In this document: one piece after another, positions 24,397 through 32,902 of the stretch | Layout: the number at the start of each line of letters is the position of its first letter | Numbering within the stretch: the first letter of the stretch is position 1 | Source: Oscillospiraceae bacterium | GTDB lineage: Bacteria; Bacillota; Clostridia; Oscillospirales; Ruminococcaceae | DNA: 32,927 nucleotides | Assembly: GCA_017438745.1 (NCBI GenBank) | Contig: JAFRUS010000006.1 | Span: 1-32,927, forward strand | Direction of reading: 5' to 3' | Made by a program: the position numbers and the translations under genes | The notes under the pieces: model-generated | Told to the model about the DNA's origin: nothing | The model's input: only the letters and a program-made list of their open reading frames with translations | The model's database searches: none

Positions 24397-25356
24397 TCAC
24401 AAAAAATACTTCTTGGCTATAATATTCTCACATTTTTTTATAAAAAAATTTGTGTCAGAGTCTTTTGTGCCTTCCATCCAGTTTATATAAGGCTCTTTTT
24501 TAAACCAGGTAAGCTGCTTTTTTGCGTACCTTCTGGTCTCCTGCTTCACCTTGTCAAGACACTCTTCAAGCGAGGCTCTGTTTTCAAAATAAGGTGCCAG
24601 TTCCTTGCAGCCGATAGCCTGATGTGCTGTTCTTCCCGTGCCGCTCTCCTTATATATCTCATAGGCCTCATCCACAAGGCCGTTTTCCTTCATTATATCA
24701 ACACGACGGTTGATGCGGTCATAAAGCACCTGCCTGTCGTCATAGGTTATGGCCGTGGAAAGAAATTCAAACGGCGATTCCACAAGAGTGCTCTCGCGTT
24801 TTATATCGCTCATCTTTCTTCCGGTGGCTTCAAAGACTTCAAGAGCTCTTCTTACTCTGCCAAGATCATTTTCATGAAGTTCGGCGGCAGTCTCCGGATC
24901 GCATGCCCTCAGCTTTTCAAGCAGATAGGCATTTCCGAATTTCTGTGCTTCTTCCGTAAGACGTTTTCTCACTTCGTCATCGCCCTTTATTTCAGGAAAC
25001 TGAATGTTGTTTACAAAGGAAGAAATATAAAGTCCCGTTCCTCCGACTACTATCGGCAGCTTTCCTCTTGAAATAATATCCTCCGCTTTTTCCGTGGCAA
25101 GAGCTACATAGTCAGCAACAGAAAAATTCACGGTCCTGTCGAGAAATCCTATAAGGTGATGCGGAACTCCCTTCATTTCCTCCGTGGTCGGCTTGGCGGT
25201 GGCAACGTCCATGCCTTTGTAGATCTGCATGGAATCTGCTGAAATGACCTCGCCGTTATACTTAAGTGCCATTTCAACACCGAGTGCCGTCTTTCCGGAT
25301 GCGGTAGGACCTGCTATTACAAGTATCCGTGGTTTCAATATGCTTCCTCCGCCCAT
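24397..25356 (-). CDS. miaA: tRNA dimethylallyltransferase MiaA
   Basis: A 319-residue enzyme that adds dimethylallyl to A37 of tRNAs reading U-starting codons. It has the P-loop GPTASGKT (16-23), the family motif DSMQIYKGMDVATAKP, the GGTGLYI block and QAIGCKEL. The ATG at 25356 overlaps the mutL stop by one base (TGATG). A TTG at 25336-25338 has GGAGGA 7 nt upstream and gives the family-like N-terminus KPRILVIAGPTASGKT, so the true start may be there. It lies in the mutS-mutL-miaA-hfq order. Confidence 0.96.
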   Translation of the reverse strand: MGGGSILKPRILVIAGPTASGKTALGVEMALKYNGEVISADSMQIYKGMDVATAKPTTEEMKGVPHHLIGFLDRTVNFSVADYVALATEKAEDIISRGKLPIVVGGTGLYISSFVNNIQFPEIKGDDEVRKRLTEEAQKFGNAYLLEKLRACDPETAAELHENDLGRVRRALEVFEATGRKMSDIKRESTLVESPFEFLSTAITYDDRQVLYDRINRRVDIMKENGLVDEAYEIYKESGTGRTAHQAIGCKELAPYFENRASLEECLDKVKQETRRYAKKQLTWFKKEPYINWMEGTKDSDTNFFIKKCENIIAKKYFL

Positions 25357-27569
25357 CAGACTATTCTCCGGAACTGCTTTTCAAAATCATATTTTGAGAT
25401 GATGAACATTACCGGCCTTCCGTGAGGGCAGTGACGTATCCTGTCGTCGAAATATACGTCTTCGACCAGCTGTTTCAGTTCCATGTCATTGTTTTTGTCG
25501 TTCATTTTTATCGCAGCCTTGCATGCCATTGTATGGTAGATGTCATCTATCGCTTCAGGACGCGGATCACGTCTGTTGTTTCTGAAGTTTTCAGCAAGCT
25601 CCGGTATGACTTCATCCATGTTAAGTTCTGCAAGAATGACCGGCATAGCCTTTACCGAAACATACGGACTGTTGGAATAATCAAGGCTGAAGCCCATGTT
25701 TTCAATGACTTCGTTATTCTCCTTAAGAGCTTCAACTTCATCAAGAGAAAGAAGAAGTCCTGTCGGGCAGAGCACAAGCTGACTCGGGTTCACCTTGTTT
25801 TCAGCTTTCAGTCTTTCGTAGATTATACGCTCATGAGCCGCATGTTTGTCGATGACTACCATTTTGTCTTCAATTTCCGATATGACAAATCCGCCGAAGA
25901 CTTCGCCAACAAGACGCACCTGCGGCCTTTCCGGCTCTTTTATTTCCGGTTCAGTATTTTCCTTCTTTTTAAGCGCACTTCCTGTAATGAACTGATATTT
26001 TTCAGAAAGAGGATCATCTTCGGATACATTCTGATCTGCCGCCGTATCTGTGCATGAAGCTGTCTCCGCTGCCTCAGTTTCTGATACTGAAGCAGAAGTA
26101 TCGGTTTTATCTGCCCCGGTAACGTCTCCATTTTCTGAAGCCTCAAAACCGGAACTCTGTGCCGCCGTTGTACTTACTGCTTCGTCAGGATGATCACCGC
26201 TTACGTCCTTGTCAGCTATCGCAGGAGAAGGATGAACATAAGTTACTGACGGAACCGATGAAGATGAATTAAGTGCCACGCTTCGGTCCGCACGTTTATC
26301 TGAATTTCCGGTAAACGTTGTTCCGTTATTCTGAACATTTACCGGACGCGAAATATTATCAGTGTTTCCTGCTGTACCTGAAACAGTTTCATTAGCTGAA
26401 ACCGGAACATTCGAACCTGTTTCAGAAGCATTCCCTGACGATGCAGGTGTATTTCCGGAAGTTGATACTGCAGCCTGAGAATTTTCGGAAGCAGAAACAT
26501 CAGGAAGTTTCTGCTGCACATATTCTTCGGAAGTGCCGGATGGCTTTGACGAAGCTTTAAGCTGGAAGTCATAGACAAGGCCGGCTTTCATAAGAGCTGA
26601 TTTTATTGCAAAGAAGAGGCAGTCGTAGACAGGTCGTTCATCTGAAAAACGTATTTCCAGTTTAGCCGGATGAACGTTTACGTCGATAGTATCCGGAGCG
26701 ATTTCCAGTTTAAGAACGCAGGCAGGAAATTTTCCTGTCATTATCGTCCCCTTGTAGGCTTCCTCCACTGCTGATGCACAAACCTGTGATTTTACAAAAC
26801 GATCATTTACAAAGAAATTCTGAAAGCTTCTGTTCGCTTTCGAATAAAGCGGCTTGACCGTAAATCCGCTTACACGGATACCATCCTGCTCATAGTCAAC
26901 CGGTATCATATCTCCGGCAAAGGTCCTGCCGTAAACCGCAAACATAGCTGAATACATTTTTCCGTCACCGGCAGTGCTGAATTCGAGCTTGTTGTCACGG
27001 ATGAATTTGAAGGCGATCTCCGGATGTGACATTGCTATCTTGTTCACTATTCCGGCTACCATGTTTCCTTCGATTGCATCCTTCTTCATGAATTTCTGTC
27101 TCGCAGGAACGTTGTAGAAGAGATCGCGTATTATAATTGTGGTGCCGTCCGGGCAGCCCGTCTGTTCGTAAAGTTTTTCTTCAGAACCTTCAATAGTGTA
27201 GTGGGTGCCAAGCTCATCTTCAGCCTGCTTTGTCATGATGTCCGTTCTTGAAACGGCACACACGGAAGCCAGTGCCTCTCCGCGGAATCCGAGAGTAAGA
27301 ATGCTGTTCAGGTCATTCGCATCTTTTATCTTGCTTGTAGCATGGCGAAGGAAGGCCTTCGGAACATCCTCGTAAGCAATGCCGCATCCGTCATCGGCTA
27401 TACGGATAAATGTAGTTCCTCCGTGCTTTATTTCAACGGTTATATGTTCTGAACCGGCATCTATAGAGTTTTCGATGAGTTCCTTGATAACTGATGACGG
27501 TCTTTCGATTACTTCACCTGCTGCTATGAGTTCGGATATCTCACGGCTGAGTACATTTATTGACGGCAT
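25356..27569 (-). CDS. mutL: DNA mismatch repair protein MutL
   Basis: A 737-residue MutL. The N-terminal GHKL ATPase shows ELIENSIDAGS (30-40), DDGCGI (59-64) and TLGFRGEAL (92-100). The C-terminal domain (about 548-737) keeps the endonuclease motifs DKHAAHERIIYE (574-585), ACKAA (682-686) and CPHGRP (714-719), so it should be a nicking MutL, as in other bacteria without MutH. The linker (about 340-545) is unusually long and rich in Ser, Thr, Ala, Glu and Asp. GGAGGGA precedes the ATG at 27569, 13 nt after mutS. Confidence 0.97.
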   Translation of the reverse strand: MPSINVLSREISELIAAGEVIERPSSVIKELIENSIDAGSEHITVEIKHGGTTFIRIADDGCGIAYEDVPKAFLRHATSKIKDANDLNSILTLGFRGEALASVCAVSRTDIMTKQAEDELGTHYTIEGSEEKLYEQTGCPDGTTIIIRDLFYNVPARQKFMKKDAIEGNMVAGIVNKIAMSHPEIAFKFIRDNKLEFSTAGDGKMYSAMFAVYGRTFAGDMIPVDYEQDGIRVSGFTVKPLYSKANRSFQNFFVNDRFVKSQVCASAVEEAYKGTIMTGKFPACVLKLEIAPDTIDVNVHPAKLEIRFSDERPVYDCLFFAIKSALMKAGLVYDFQLKASSKPSGTSEEYVQQKLPDVSASENSQAAVSTSGNTPASSGNASETGSNVPVSANETVSGTAGNTDNISRPVNVQNNGTTFTGNSDKRADRSVALNSSSSVPSVTYVHPSPAIADKDVSGDHPDEAVSTTAAQSSGFEASENGDVTGADKTDTSASVSETEAAETASCTDTAADQNVSEDDPLSEKYQFITGSALKKKENTEPEIKEPERPQVRLVGEVFGGFVISEIEDKMVVIDKHAAHERIIYERLKAENKVNPSQLVLCPTGLLLSLDEVEALKENNEVIENMGFSLDYSNSPYVSVKAMPVILAELNMDEVIPELAENFRNNRRDPRPEAIDDIYHTMACKAAIKMNDKNNDMELKQLVEDVYFDDRIRHCPHGRPVMFIISKYDFEKQFRRIV

Positions 27570-27582
27570 GGCTTCCCTCCTG

Positions 27583-30204
27583 TTACTTTATCATTGCATA
27601 CATATCTTCCAGAAGCTCGCGGCACTCTGCGTCCGAAAGCTCGGAAATGTTTGTTTTTCTTAATTTGTCAAGAGCACTTTCGTTTGTCATTCCGGCAAAG
27701 CTCATCTGCTCATTTGAAGATTCAAACTGCGGTTTTCCCTTGTCTGAATTCTGTTCAAGAACTTTAAGAAGTTCCCTTGCACGGGTGATTACCTTCTGCG
27801 GAACGCCGGCAAGACGGGCAACTTCGATACCGTAGCTGTCATCAACGCCGCCCGGAACTATTTTACGTAAGAAGCGGATATTTTCACCGTGCTTCTTAAC
27901 GGCGATACTGTAGTTCTTAACACCTTCGAGTTCATTTTCAAGGCAGATAAGCTCGTGATAGTGAGTGGCAAAAAGCGTCTTGCAGCCAAGATTTCTGCTG
28001 TTGCAGATATTTTCCGCAACCGCTCTGGCAATGCTGATACCGTCAAAGGTCGAAGTTCCGCGTCCTACTTCATCGAGAATAACAAGACTCTGCTTTGTGG
28101 CGTGTTTCAGTATATCTGCGACTTCGCTCATCTCAACCATGAAGGTACTCTGACCGGCAGTAAGGTCGTCGGAAGCGCCTATTCGTGTAAAGATCTTGTC
28201 AACTACTGATATACGCGCTGACTTCGCCGGAACGAATGAACCCATCTGAGCCATAAGGGTGATGAGCGCCACCTGACGCATGTAGGTGGATTTACCCGAC
28301 ATATTAGGACCGGTTATGACGGACATGCGGTTCGATTTTGTATCTATAAAAGTATCGTTAGGAACGAACACTTCATCGCCGAGCATGAGTTCAACTACCG
28401 GATGGCGGCCGTCGGTTATTTCAATCACGCCGTCAGCTGAGATATCCGGTTTGGTATATCGGTTAGCGATAGCTACTGAAGCGAATGAACACATTACGTC
28501 AACCACTGCAAGAGCAGATGCAGTCTTCTGCACCTCTTCAAGCTTTGAAGCAACATAATCTCTTACTTCATTGAATATGTCACTTTCAAGTGCAAGAACC
28601 TTATCCTTGGCTCCGATGATGGTATTCTCGGCCTGTTTGAGTTCCTCAGTGATAAAACGCTCGCAGTTTGTAAGCGTCTGTTTTCTTATATAATCAGCCG
28701 GAACAAGATCGTAGTAGGAACGGGTAACTTCAAGGAAGTAACCGAAGACTCTGTTGTATCCTGTTTTGAGGCCCTTGATACCTGTTCTCTCTCTTTCACG
28801 CTCCACGATCTTATCGATCATATCAGTTCCGCCTGAGATTATATTGCGGAGCTCATCGAGTTTTTCATTGAACCCGTCACGGATAACTCCGCCGTCCTTG
28901 ACTGTAACAGGCGGTTCGTCAACAATGGCATTTTCAATGAGATTTGCTATCTCGTCGAGGGTGAAAATATCCTTTTCAAGTGCGGAAAGGAGTTTTGACG
29001 AAGCAAGTCCCTTAAGCTGTTCCTTGATACCCGGAAGTTCAAGCGATGTCATGGACAGTGCCTTAAGATCTCGCGGTGTTGCGGTTTTATACATAACGCG
29101 GGTCATAAGACGTTCAATATCGTAAACACGGTCAAGTCTGTCACGAAGCTCAAGGAGTGCCACTGAATCATTTACCAGTGCATCCACCGCATTGAGTCTG
29201 TCGATTATACGTGCAGGACTTAAAAGCGGCTGTTCGATGTATGAACGGAGAAGTCTTTTACCCATCGAAGTTTTGGTATCATCCATTACCCAGAGGAGCG
29301 AACCCTTCTTTTCCTTGTTTCTTAAGGTCTCACAGAGTTCGAGGTTTCTTCTTGCGGAAAGATCAAGGCTCATGAAAGCATTGTCATCTGCAAGTTTTAT
29401 TTCAGTAAAACGTCCGGTAAGTGAACGCTGTGTTTCGTAGAAATAGTCGAAAAGTCCGCAGACTGCACATGTACGGATGTCATCTTCCGGGAGGAAAAGA
29501 TCAGCGTAGGATGAAACTGAAAACTGCTTTGAAACTATCTCCTGCTTTTCCTTTGTATCGAAACAGATATCGTCACGTACAGTATATGAGCATTCAAGTC
29601 TTGACTTTATAAAATCGCAGACTGTTTCAAGTTTAAGAAAATCGCTGTTGAAAATAACTTCCGAAGGACGGTATCTTGACAGATCATTTATAATGTCGTT
29701 TTCGAGTTCCTTTCCGGAAAGAACTGCTGAAACGGATGCATCACCGGTGGATATGTCGGCGCAGCACACGGCACATTCGCCGTCTTTATAGTATGCACAG
29801 CAGATGTAGTTGTTTGTGGAATCATCGAGCATACTGCCCTCAATAAGAGTACCCGGTGTGATTATCTTAACAACATCGCGGACAACTATCCCCTTCGCCT
29901 CGTTCGGGTCTTCCATCTGTTCGCAGACTGCGACCTTGTAACCGAGTTCTATAAGCTTTTTGGTGTACACATCTGAACTGTGAAAAGGAACGCCGCACAT
30001 AGGTGCTCTTTCCTCAAGTCCGCAGTCACGTCCTGTAAGAGTAAGTTCAAGTGCGCGTGACACAGTTATAGCATCGTCAAAAAACATTTCATAAAAATCA
30101 CCGAGACGGAAAAACAGTATGTATTCCATGTACTTGTCCTTGATGTCACAGTACTGTTTCATCATCGGTGATATTTTTTCTCTGTCAATGTCCTTGTAAA
30201 GCAT
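27583..30204 (-). CDS. mutS: DNA mismatch repair protein MutS
   Basis: An 873-residue MutS1. The mismatch-reading Phe-x-Glu lies in GDFYEMFFDDA (F37, E39). Connector, lever and clamp domains follow, and the ATPase has Walker A GPNMSGKST (near 630) and Walker B DEVGRGTSTFDG. The C-terminal region ends in a short tetramer-like helix segment. It recognises mismatches and recruits MutL, encoded next. AAGGAG precedes the ATG at 30204, and a consensus promoter lies at 30254-30283. It is the first gene of the long minus-strand run. Confidence 0.98.
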   Translation of the reverse strand: MLYKDIDREKISPMMKQYCDIKDKYMEYILFFRLGDFYEMFFDDAITVSRALELTLTGRDCGLEERAPMCGVPFHSSDVYTKKLIELGYKVAVCEQMEDPNEAKGIVVRDVVKIITPGTLIEGSMLDDSTNNYICCAYYKDGECAVCCADISTGDASVSAVLSGKELENDIINDLSRYRPSEVIFNSDFLKLETVCDFIKSRLECSYTVRDDICFDTKEKQEIVSKQFSVSSYADLFLPEDDIRTCAVCGLFDYFYETQRSLTGRFTEIKLADDNAFMSLDLSARRNLELCETLRNKEKKGSLLWVMDDTKTSMGKRLLRSYIEQPLLSPARIIDRLNAVDALVNDSVALLELRDRLDRVYDIERLMTRVMYKTATPRDLKALSMTSLELPGIKEQLKGLASSKLLSALEKDIFTLDEIANLIENAIVDEPPVTVKDGGVIRDGFNEKLDELRNIISGGTDMIDKIVERERERTGIKGLKTGYNRVFGYFLEVTRSYYDLVPADYIRKQTLTNCERFITEELKQAENTIIGAKDKVLALESDIFNEVRDYVASKLEEVQKTASALAVVDVMCSFASVAIANRYTKPDISADGVIEITDGRHPVVELMLGDEVFVPNDTFIDTKSNRMSVITGPNMSGKSTYMRQVALITLMAQMGSFVPAKSARISVVDKIFTRIGASDDLTAGQSTFMVEMSEVADILKHATKQSLVILDEVGRGTSTFDGISIARAVAENICNSRNLGCKTLFATHYHELICLENELEGVKNYSIAVKKHGENIRFLRKIVPGGVDDSYGIEVARLAGVPQKVITRARELLKVLEQNSDKGKPQFESSNEQMSFAGMTNESALDKLRKTNISELSDAECRELLEDMYAMIK

Positions 30205-30253
30205 ATGGGTTCTCCTTCTTGCTGTACATTATCTTCAGCCGCACAACATTATA

Positions 30254-30283
30254 ATTATAACATCATGGTTTTGATAATGTCAA
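30254..30283 (-). promoter_or_regulatory. Consensus sigma-A promoter for mutS
   Basis: On the minus strand: perfect TTGACA (30278-30283), an 18-nt spacer and perfect TATAAT (30254-30259). It sits between the nitroreductase terminator and mutS, with a leader of about 45 nt. Confidence 0.88.
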
Positions 30284-30289
30284 GGTTGT

Positions 30290-30321
30290 AAAAAAGCTGC
30301 GAAGCGGATCGCTTCACAGCT
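30290..30321 (-). terminator. Nitroreductase terminator
   Basis: A 12-position stem, AGCTGCGAAGCG with CGCTTCACAGCT (30295-30306 and 30310-30321, one mismatch), and a 3-nt loop, followed on the minus strand by T6. A smaller stem, CGCC/GGCG, lies at about 30328-30338. Confidence 0.8.
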
Positions 30322-30345
30322 ATGGAACGCCTTCGGCGTGCTATT

Positions 30346-30975
30346 TTAACAAAATTTATCCCAGTGTATTCGCTCTTTTACGCTGATTTCTTTTTGCTTT
30401 ACAGGCACTGCATCTTTCCGTGGCTTTCCGATTCCAATGAAACAAGGCATGAAGTAGTCTTCGGGAAATCCGAGTACTTTTCTTGCATATTCTTCTTCAT
30501 CTCCAAGCGGTACTCTTAAATTACAGCCATATCCTTCGGCAGTCGCTGCTAAAAATATATTTTCGATACTGCACCAGATTGAAGCGAAGCCGTTCAGATG
30601 TGAGATATTTTCCGGGTGAAGAATATCCGTTTTCTGCTTAAGCAAAGGAATAATGATCGCTGATGCATCAAACAGCATCCTGTATTGTTTAGGAACCGCG
30701 TTACGGTAACACTCCTGCTGTAAAAGATCACTTAAATTCCAGTCCTTTATCAGCTGTTCCATATCATCATCAGATATACCTTTCGGAATAATATCAAGCA
30801 GTTTCGCAGTAACATTCTTATCTCTGACAATAATATAATGCCAGTCCCTCATATGATCATTAGTAGGCGCTTTGAATGCAGCTGATATTATACGTTCGAT
30901 AGCCTCTTCCGGTATGTTTTCATTTTCAAATTCACGAATAGTTTTTCTGCTGTTTATAACTTCATAGAATTCCAT
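30346..30975 (-). CDS. Nitroreductase-family flavoprotein
   Basis: A 209-residue protein of the nitroreductase fold: N-terminal SRKTIREFENENIPEEAIERI, APTNDHMRDWHYIIVRD (FMN-binding region, where family members usually have APS..N.QPW) and a C-terminal MPCFIGIGKPRK. These FMN enzymes reduce nitro compounds, quinones or flavins with NAD(P)H, or act in other redox steps; the substrate cannot be told. The start at 30975 has GAGGAGG 5 nt upstream. A longer reading to 31011 lacks such a site. Repeat copy 2 lies 39 nt upstream of the start. A single-gene unit with a strong terminator. Confidence 0.9.
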   Translation of the reverse strand: MEFYEVINSRKTIREFENENIPEEAIERIISAAFKAPTNDHMRDWHYIIVRDKNVTAKLLDIIPKGISDDDMEQLIKDWNLSDLLQQECYRNAVPKQYRMLFDASAIIIPLLKQKTDILHPENISHLNGFASIWCSIENIFLAATAEGYGCNLRVPLGDEEEYARKVLGFPEDYFMPCFIGIGKPRKDAVPVKQKEISVKERIHWDKFC

Positions 30976-31014
30976 AGAATCCTCCTCTGTATCTTCCTGC
31001 AAAATTTTCAAAAT

Positions 31015-31129
31015 TAAGGAAACACCGATTAAATCGGAAATCCGGCTTCGCCGGATTTCCGGAGGTGGAATTTACGGGGCTTCGCCCCGAACCCCCACGC
31101 TGATTTATGAATAAATCAGCGTTTCCTTA
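31015..31129 (-). repeat. Dispersed palindromic element, copy 2
   Basis: A 115-bp element, the best preserved of the three, bounded by TA (within TTAA). Its terminal inverted repeats are TTAAGGAAACACCGATT and, from the other strand, TTAAGGAAACGCTGATT (two mismatches). Internal hairpins are GGAAATCCGGC/GCCGGATTTCC, CGGGGC/GCCCCG and ACGCTGATTTAT/ATAAATCAGCGT. It lies between the sensor kinase stop and the nitroreductase start, in the same orientation as copies 1 and 3. Confidence 0.88.
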
Positions 31130-31153
31130 AGTAACTCGTTTGCCTTTTCGGTG

Positions 31154-31178
31154 ATTTTCCAGTCTGTGACTGGAAAAT
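31154..31178. other. Perfect hairpin downstream of the sensor kinase gene
   Basis: An 11-bp perfect stem, ATTTTCCAGTC with GACTGGAAAAT, and a TGT loop, 13 nt past the kinase stop. There is no T run on the minus strand, so it is at best a weak terminator or an mRNA 3'-end stabiliser. Confidence 0.5.
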
Positions 31179-31190
31179 TTCAAATTGCTT

Positions 31191-32558
31191 TTATTCATAA
31201 AGTATAACTGATACTGTAAACACACCGCTTTCCGGCTTAAACGAGCAGGTTCCGCTGTATTTCCTGGCAATGCTCTCTACCGAGCTTGTACCAACGCCCT
31301 CGCCGGCGTGTTTGGTTGAATTGAAAAATCCGTTTTCGTTTCTTGTCGGTGCTGTGACAAAGCTGTTTCTGACTACGACGGTCAGGCATTGTTTTCCTTT
31401 ACCTGTAGTTTTATATGCAGCAGTCAGATCGATAAACCGGTTTTCTTCTACCTCCCTGCAGGCATCGGCTGCATTTTCGAGGAGATTTCCGAAGAGTACG
31501 GCAAGATCTTTTCTGTCGGCGAAAATATCCTCAGGTATATCAGCCTTCACTGAAAATGCGATGTTGTTCTTATACGCTGTTTCGGAATAAAATGCAAACA
31601 CGATATTTACGGTTTCATTCTCGCAGAATACCAGCGGCTGATCAAGACAGTTCTGTTCGGTGTATGTGTCTATCAGCTCGTCAAGTGCGGCAAAGTCGCC
31701 GTTTTTACGTATCTGCTTTAAAAGCGCTGTATGATGACGCAGATCGTGCCTTGTGCGGCGCATATTTTCAAGACGTTCGTTAAGGCTGTCGTACTGAAGT
31801 CTTTGTATCGAAAGAGCATGATTTTCCGTGAGCAGTGTCATATTCTTTTCATACAGAGATGCCATCTGAACGATGATACGGTAGATCAGCATGGAACCGG
31901 CAGTCACTGCAAGCAGATACAGAGAATTCATCGGATTCATTCTTTCTTCTATCATCGAATCTCCCGATTCGTATATATACTGAAACCATATCAGAGAAAA
32001 TACCGCAGGAACAAGCCACAGGTACCGCCATATATACCCGCCGATCTTTTCTGAATCTGCGGAGCTGTCCGGTGAACCGTCGTGAGAGCAGATATCTTTG
32101 AAAATGAAAAAATAGGCGGCTGTCAGTTCGACGGCAAGCACAGGCAGACTGAAGAGTGCATATGTATAGTGCAGCCAGAGTCTGGCGAGTTCGGGGAAAA
32201 ACAGTCCTTCCAGACATTTTCCTCCGTAAAGCATGATATTGCCCATATTGCTGAGAGAAAGAACTGTAAACACCAGTTTCCCTCGGTGCTCTTTTAATAC
32301 GATAAATATAAACAGAATATAGATCAAAATTTCAATAATATCAACCAAATCTTCGTTTACATTCGGAACATACATACCTATCTGAGGCAGTATCATCTCG
32401 ACCACCCAGACGAATAATGCAAGAAGACAGGTTGTCTTTCTGCTGAACCTCCAGTGTCCTCTGAACGCATACAGAACAAGGACCATGTGCGGAAGAGTAC
32501 GCAGAACATCATATAAAGCTGTTTCCCATAAATGAAACGGATACTGATTCCAGGTCAT
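31191..32558 (-). CDS. GHKL-type sensor histidine kinase (AgrC/HPK10-like)
   Basis: A 455-residue membrane kinase with about six N-terminal membrane helices (to about 240), a coiled-coil linker and a cytoplasmic kinase domain. The phospho-acceptor is H271 in RTRHDLRHH. The N box is LFGNLLENAADAC, and a STKHAGEGVGTSSV segment forms the G region. This layout is that of quorum/peptide-sensing kinases of the AgrC group, which phosphorylate LytTR regulators. The likely partner begins on the opposite strand at 32903. I choose the ATG at 32558, which has AAAGGGG 7 nt upstream; the ATG at 32591 has none. Repeat copy 3 lies in its mRNA leader. Confidence 0.92.
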   Translation of the reverse strand: MTWNQYPFHLWETALYDVLRTLPHMVLVLYAFRGHWRFSRKTTCLLALFVWVVEMILPQIGMYVPNVNEDLVDIIEILIYILFIFIVLKEHRGKLVFTVLSLSNMGNIMLYGGKCLEGLFFPELARLWLHYTYALFSLPVLAVELTAAYFFIFKDICSHDGSPDSSADSEKIGGYIWRYLWLVPAVFSLIWFQYIYESGDSMIEERMNPMNSLYLLAVTAGSMLIYRIIVQMASLYEKNMTLLTENHALSIQRLQYDSLNERLENMRRTRHDLRHHTALLKQIRKNGDFAALDELIDTYTEQNCLDQPLVFCENETVNIVFAFYSETAYKNNIAFSVKADIPEDIFADRKDLAVLFGNLLENAADACREVEENRFIDLTAAYKTTGKGKQCLTVVVRNSFVTAPTRNENGFFNSTKHAGEGVGTSSVESIARKYSGTCSFKPESGVFTVSVILYE

Positions 32559-32595
32559 AGGAGAGCCCCTTTGTATAAGAATTAAATCCATTCTC

Positions 32596-32708
32596 TAAGG
32601 AAACACTGATTAAATCGGAAATCCGGCCTCGCCGGATTTCCGGAGGTGGATTTCGGTGCTTCGCCCCGGTCCCCTACGCTGATTTATAAATAAATCAGCG
32701 TTTTCCTA
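32596..32708 (-). repeat. Dispersed palindromic element, copy 3
   Basis: A 113-bp element bounded by TA. Its ends are AGGAAACACTGATT and, from the other strand, AGGAAAACGCTGATT. It has the same three internal palindromes, but the central one is degraded (GGTGCTTCGCCCC). It lies between the kinase promoter (32728-32756) and the kinase start, so it would be transcribed as a structured leader ending about 37 nt before the ATG. Confidence 0.86.
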
Positions 32709-32727
32709 AAGAAATGGCACTCTTATA

Positions 32728-32756
32728 ATTTTACCACAGTTTCACCGCTTCATCAA
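32728..32756 (-). promoter_or_regulatory. Promoter for the sensor kinase gene
   Basis: On the minus strand: TTGATG (32751-32756), a 17-nt spacer and TAAAAT (32728-32733) with TGG just before it. The predicted transcript starts near 32721 and carries repeat copy 3 in a leader of about 160 nt. Confidence 0.6.
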
Positions 32757-32840
32757 GTAAAAAGCGGAACTGATATGCATCGTTTGACAGTACAAGGGCA
32801 TCAGAATTCGTGCATCAAATCATATTTTTCGTGCAGGGAA

Positions 32841-32869
32841 TTCTCAGAAGCCGGAAAATATGGTATAAT
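32841..32869 (+). promoter_or_regulatory. Promoter for the response regulator gene
   Basis: TTCTCA (32841-32846), a 17-nt spacer and a perfect TATAAT (32864-32869) preceded by TGG (extended -10). The start codon is about 33 nt downstream. The rest of 32709-32902 shows nothing else. Confidence 0.65.
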
Positions 32870-32902
32870 AAAATCTGATGACAAATGAAAGGAGTTCTCC
32901 AT

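Noticed and set aside
30322..30519. Small plus-strand frame near the nitroreductase terminator
   Set aside because: It lies opposite the nitroreductase gene and begins in a terminator hairpin, with no ribosome site.
31015..31129. Short peptide encoded inside the palindromic element (GGAGGTGG on the plus strand looks like a ribosome site)
   Set aside because: No conserved start codon or reading frame follows in the three copies; the sequence is explained by palindrome and linker.
31154..31178. Intrinsic terminator of the sensor kinase gene
   Set aside because: The stem is perfect, but no T run follows on the minus strand; kept only as a hairpin.
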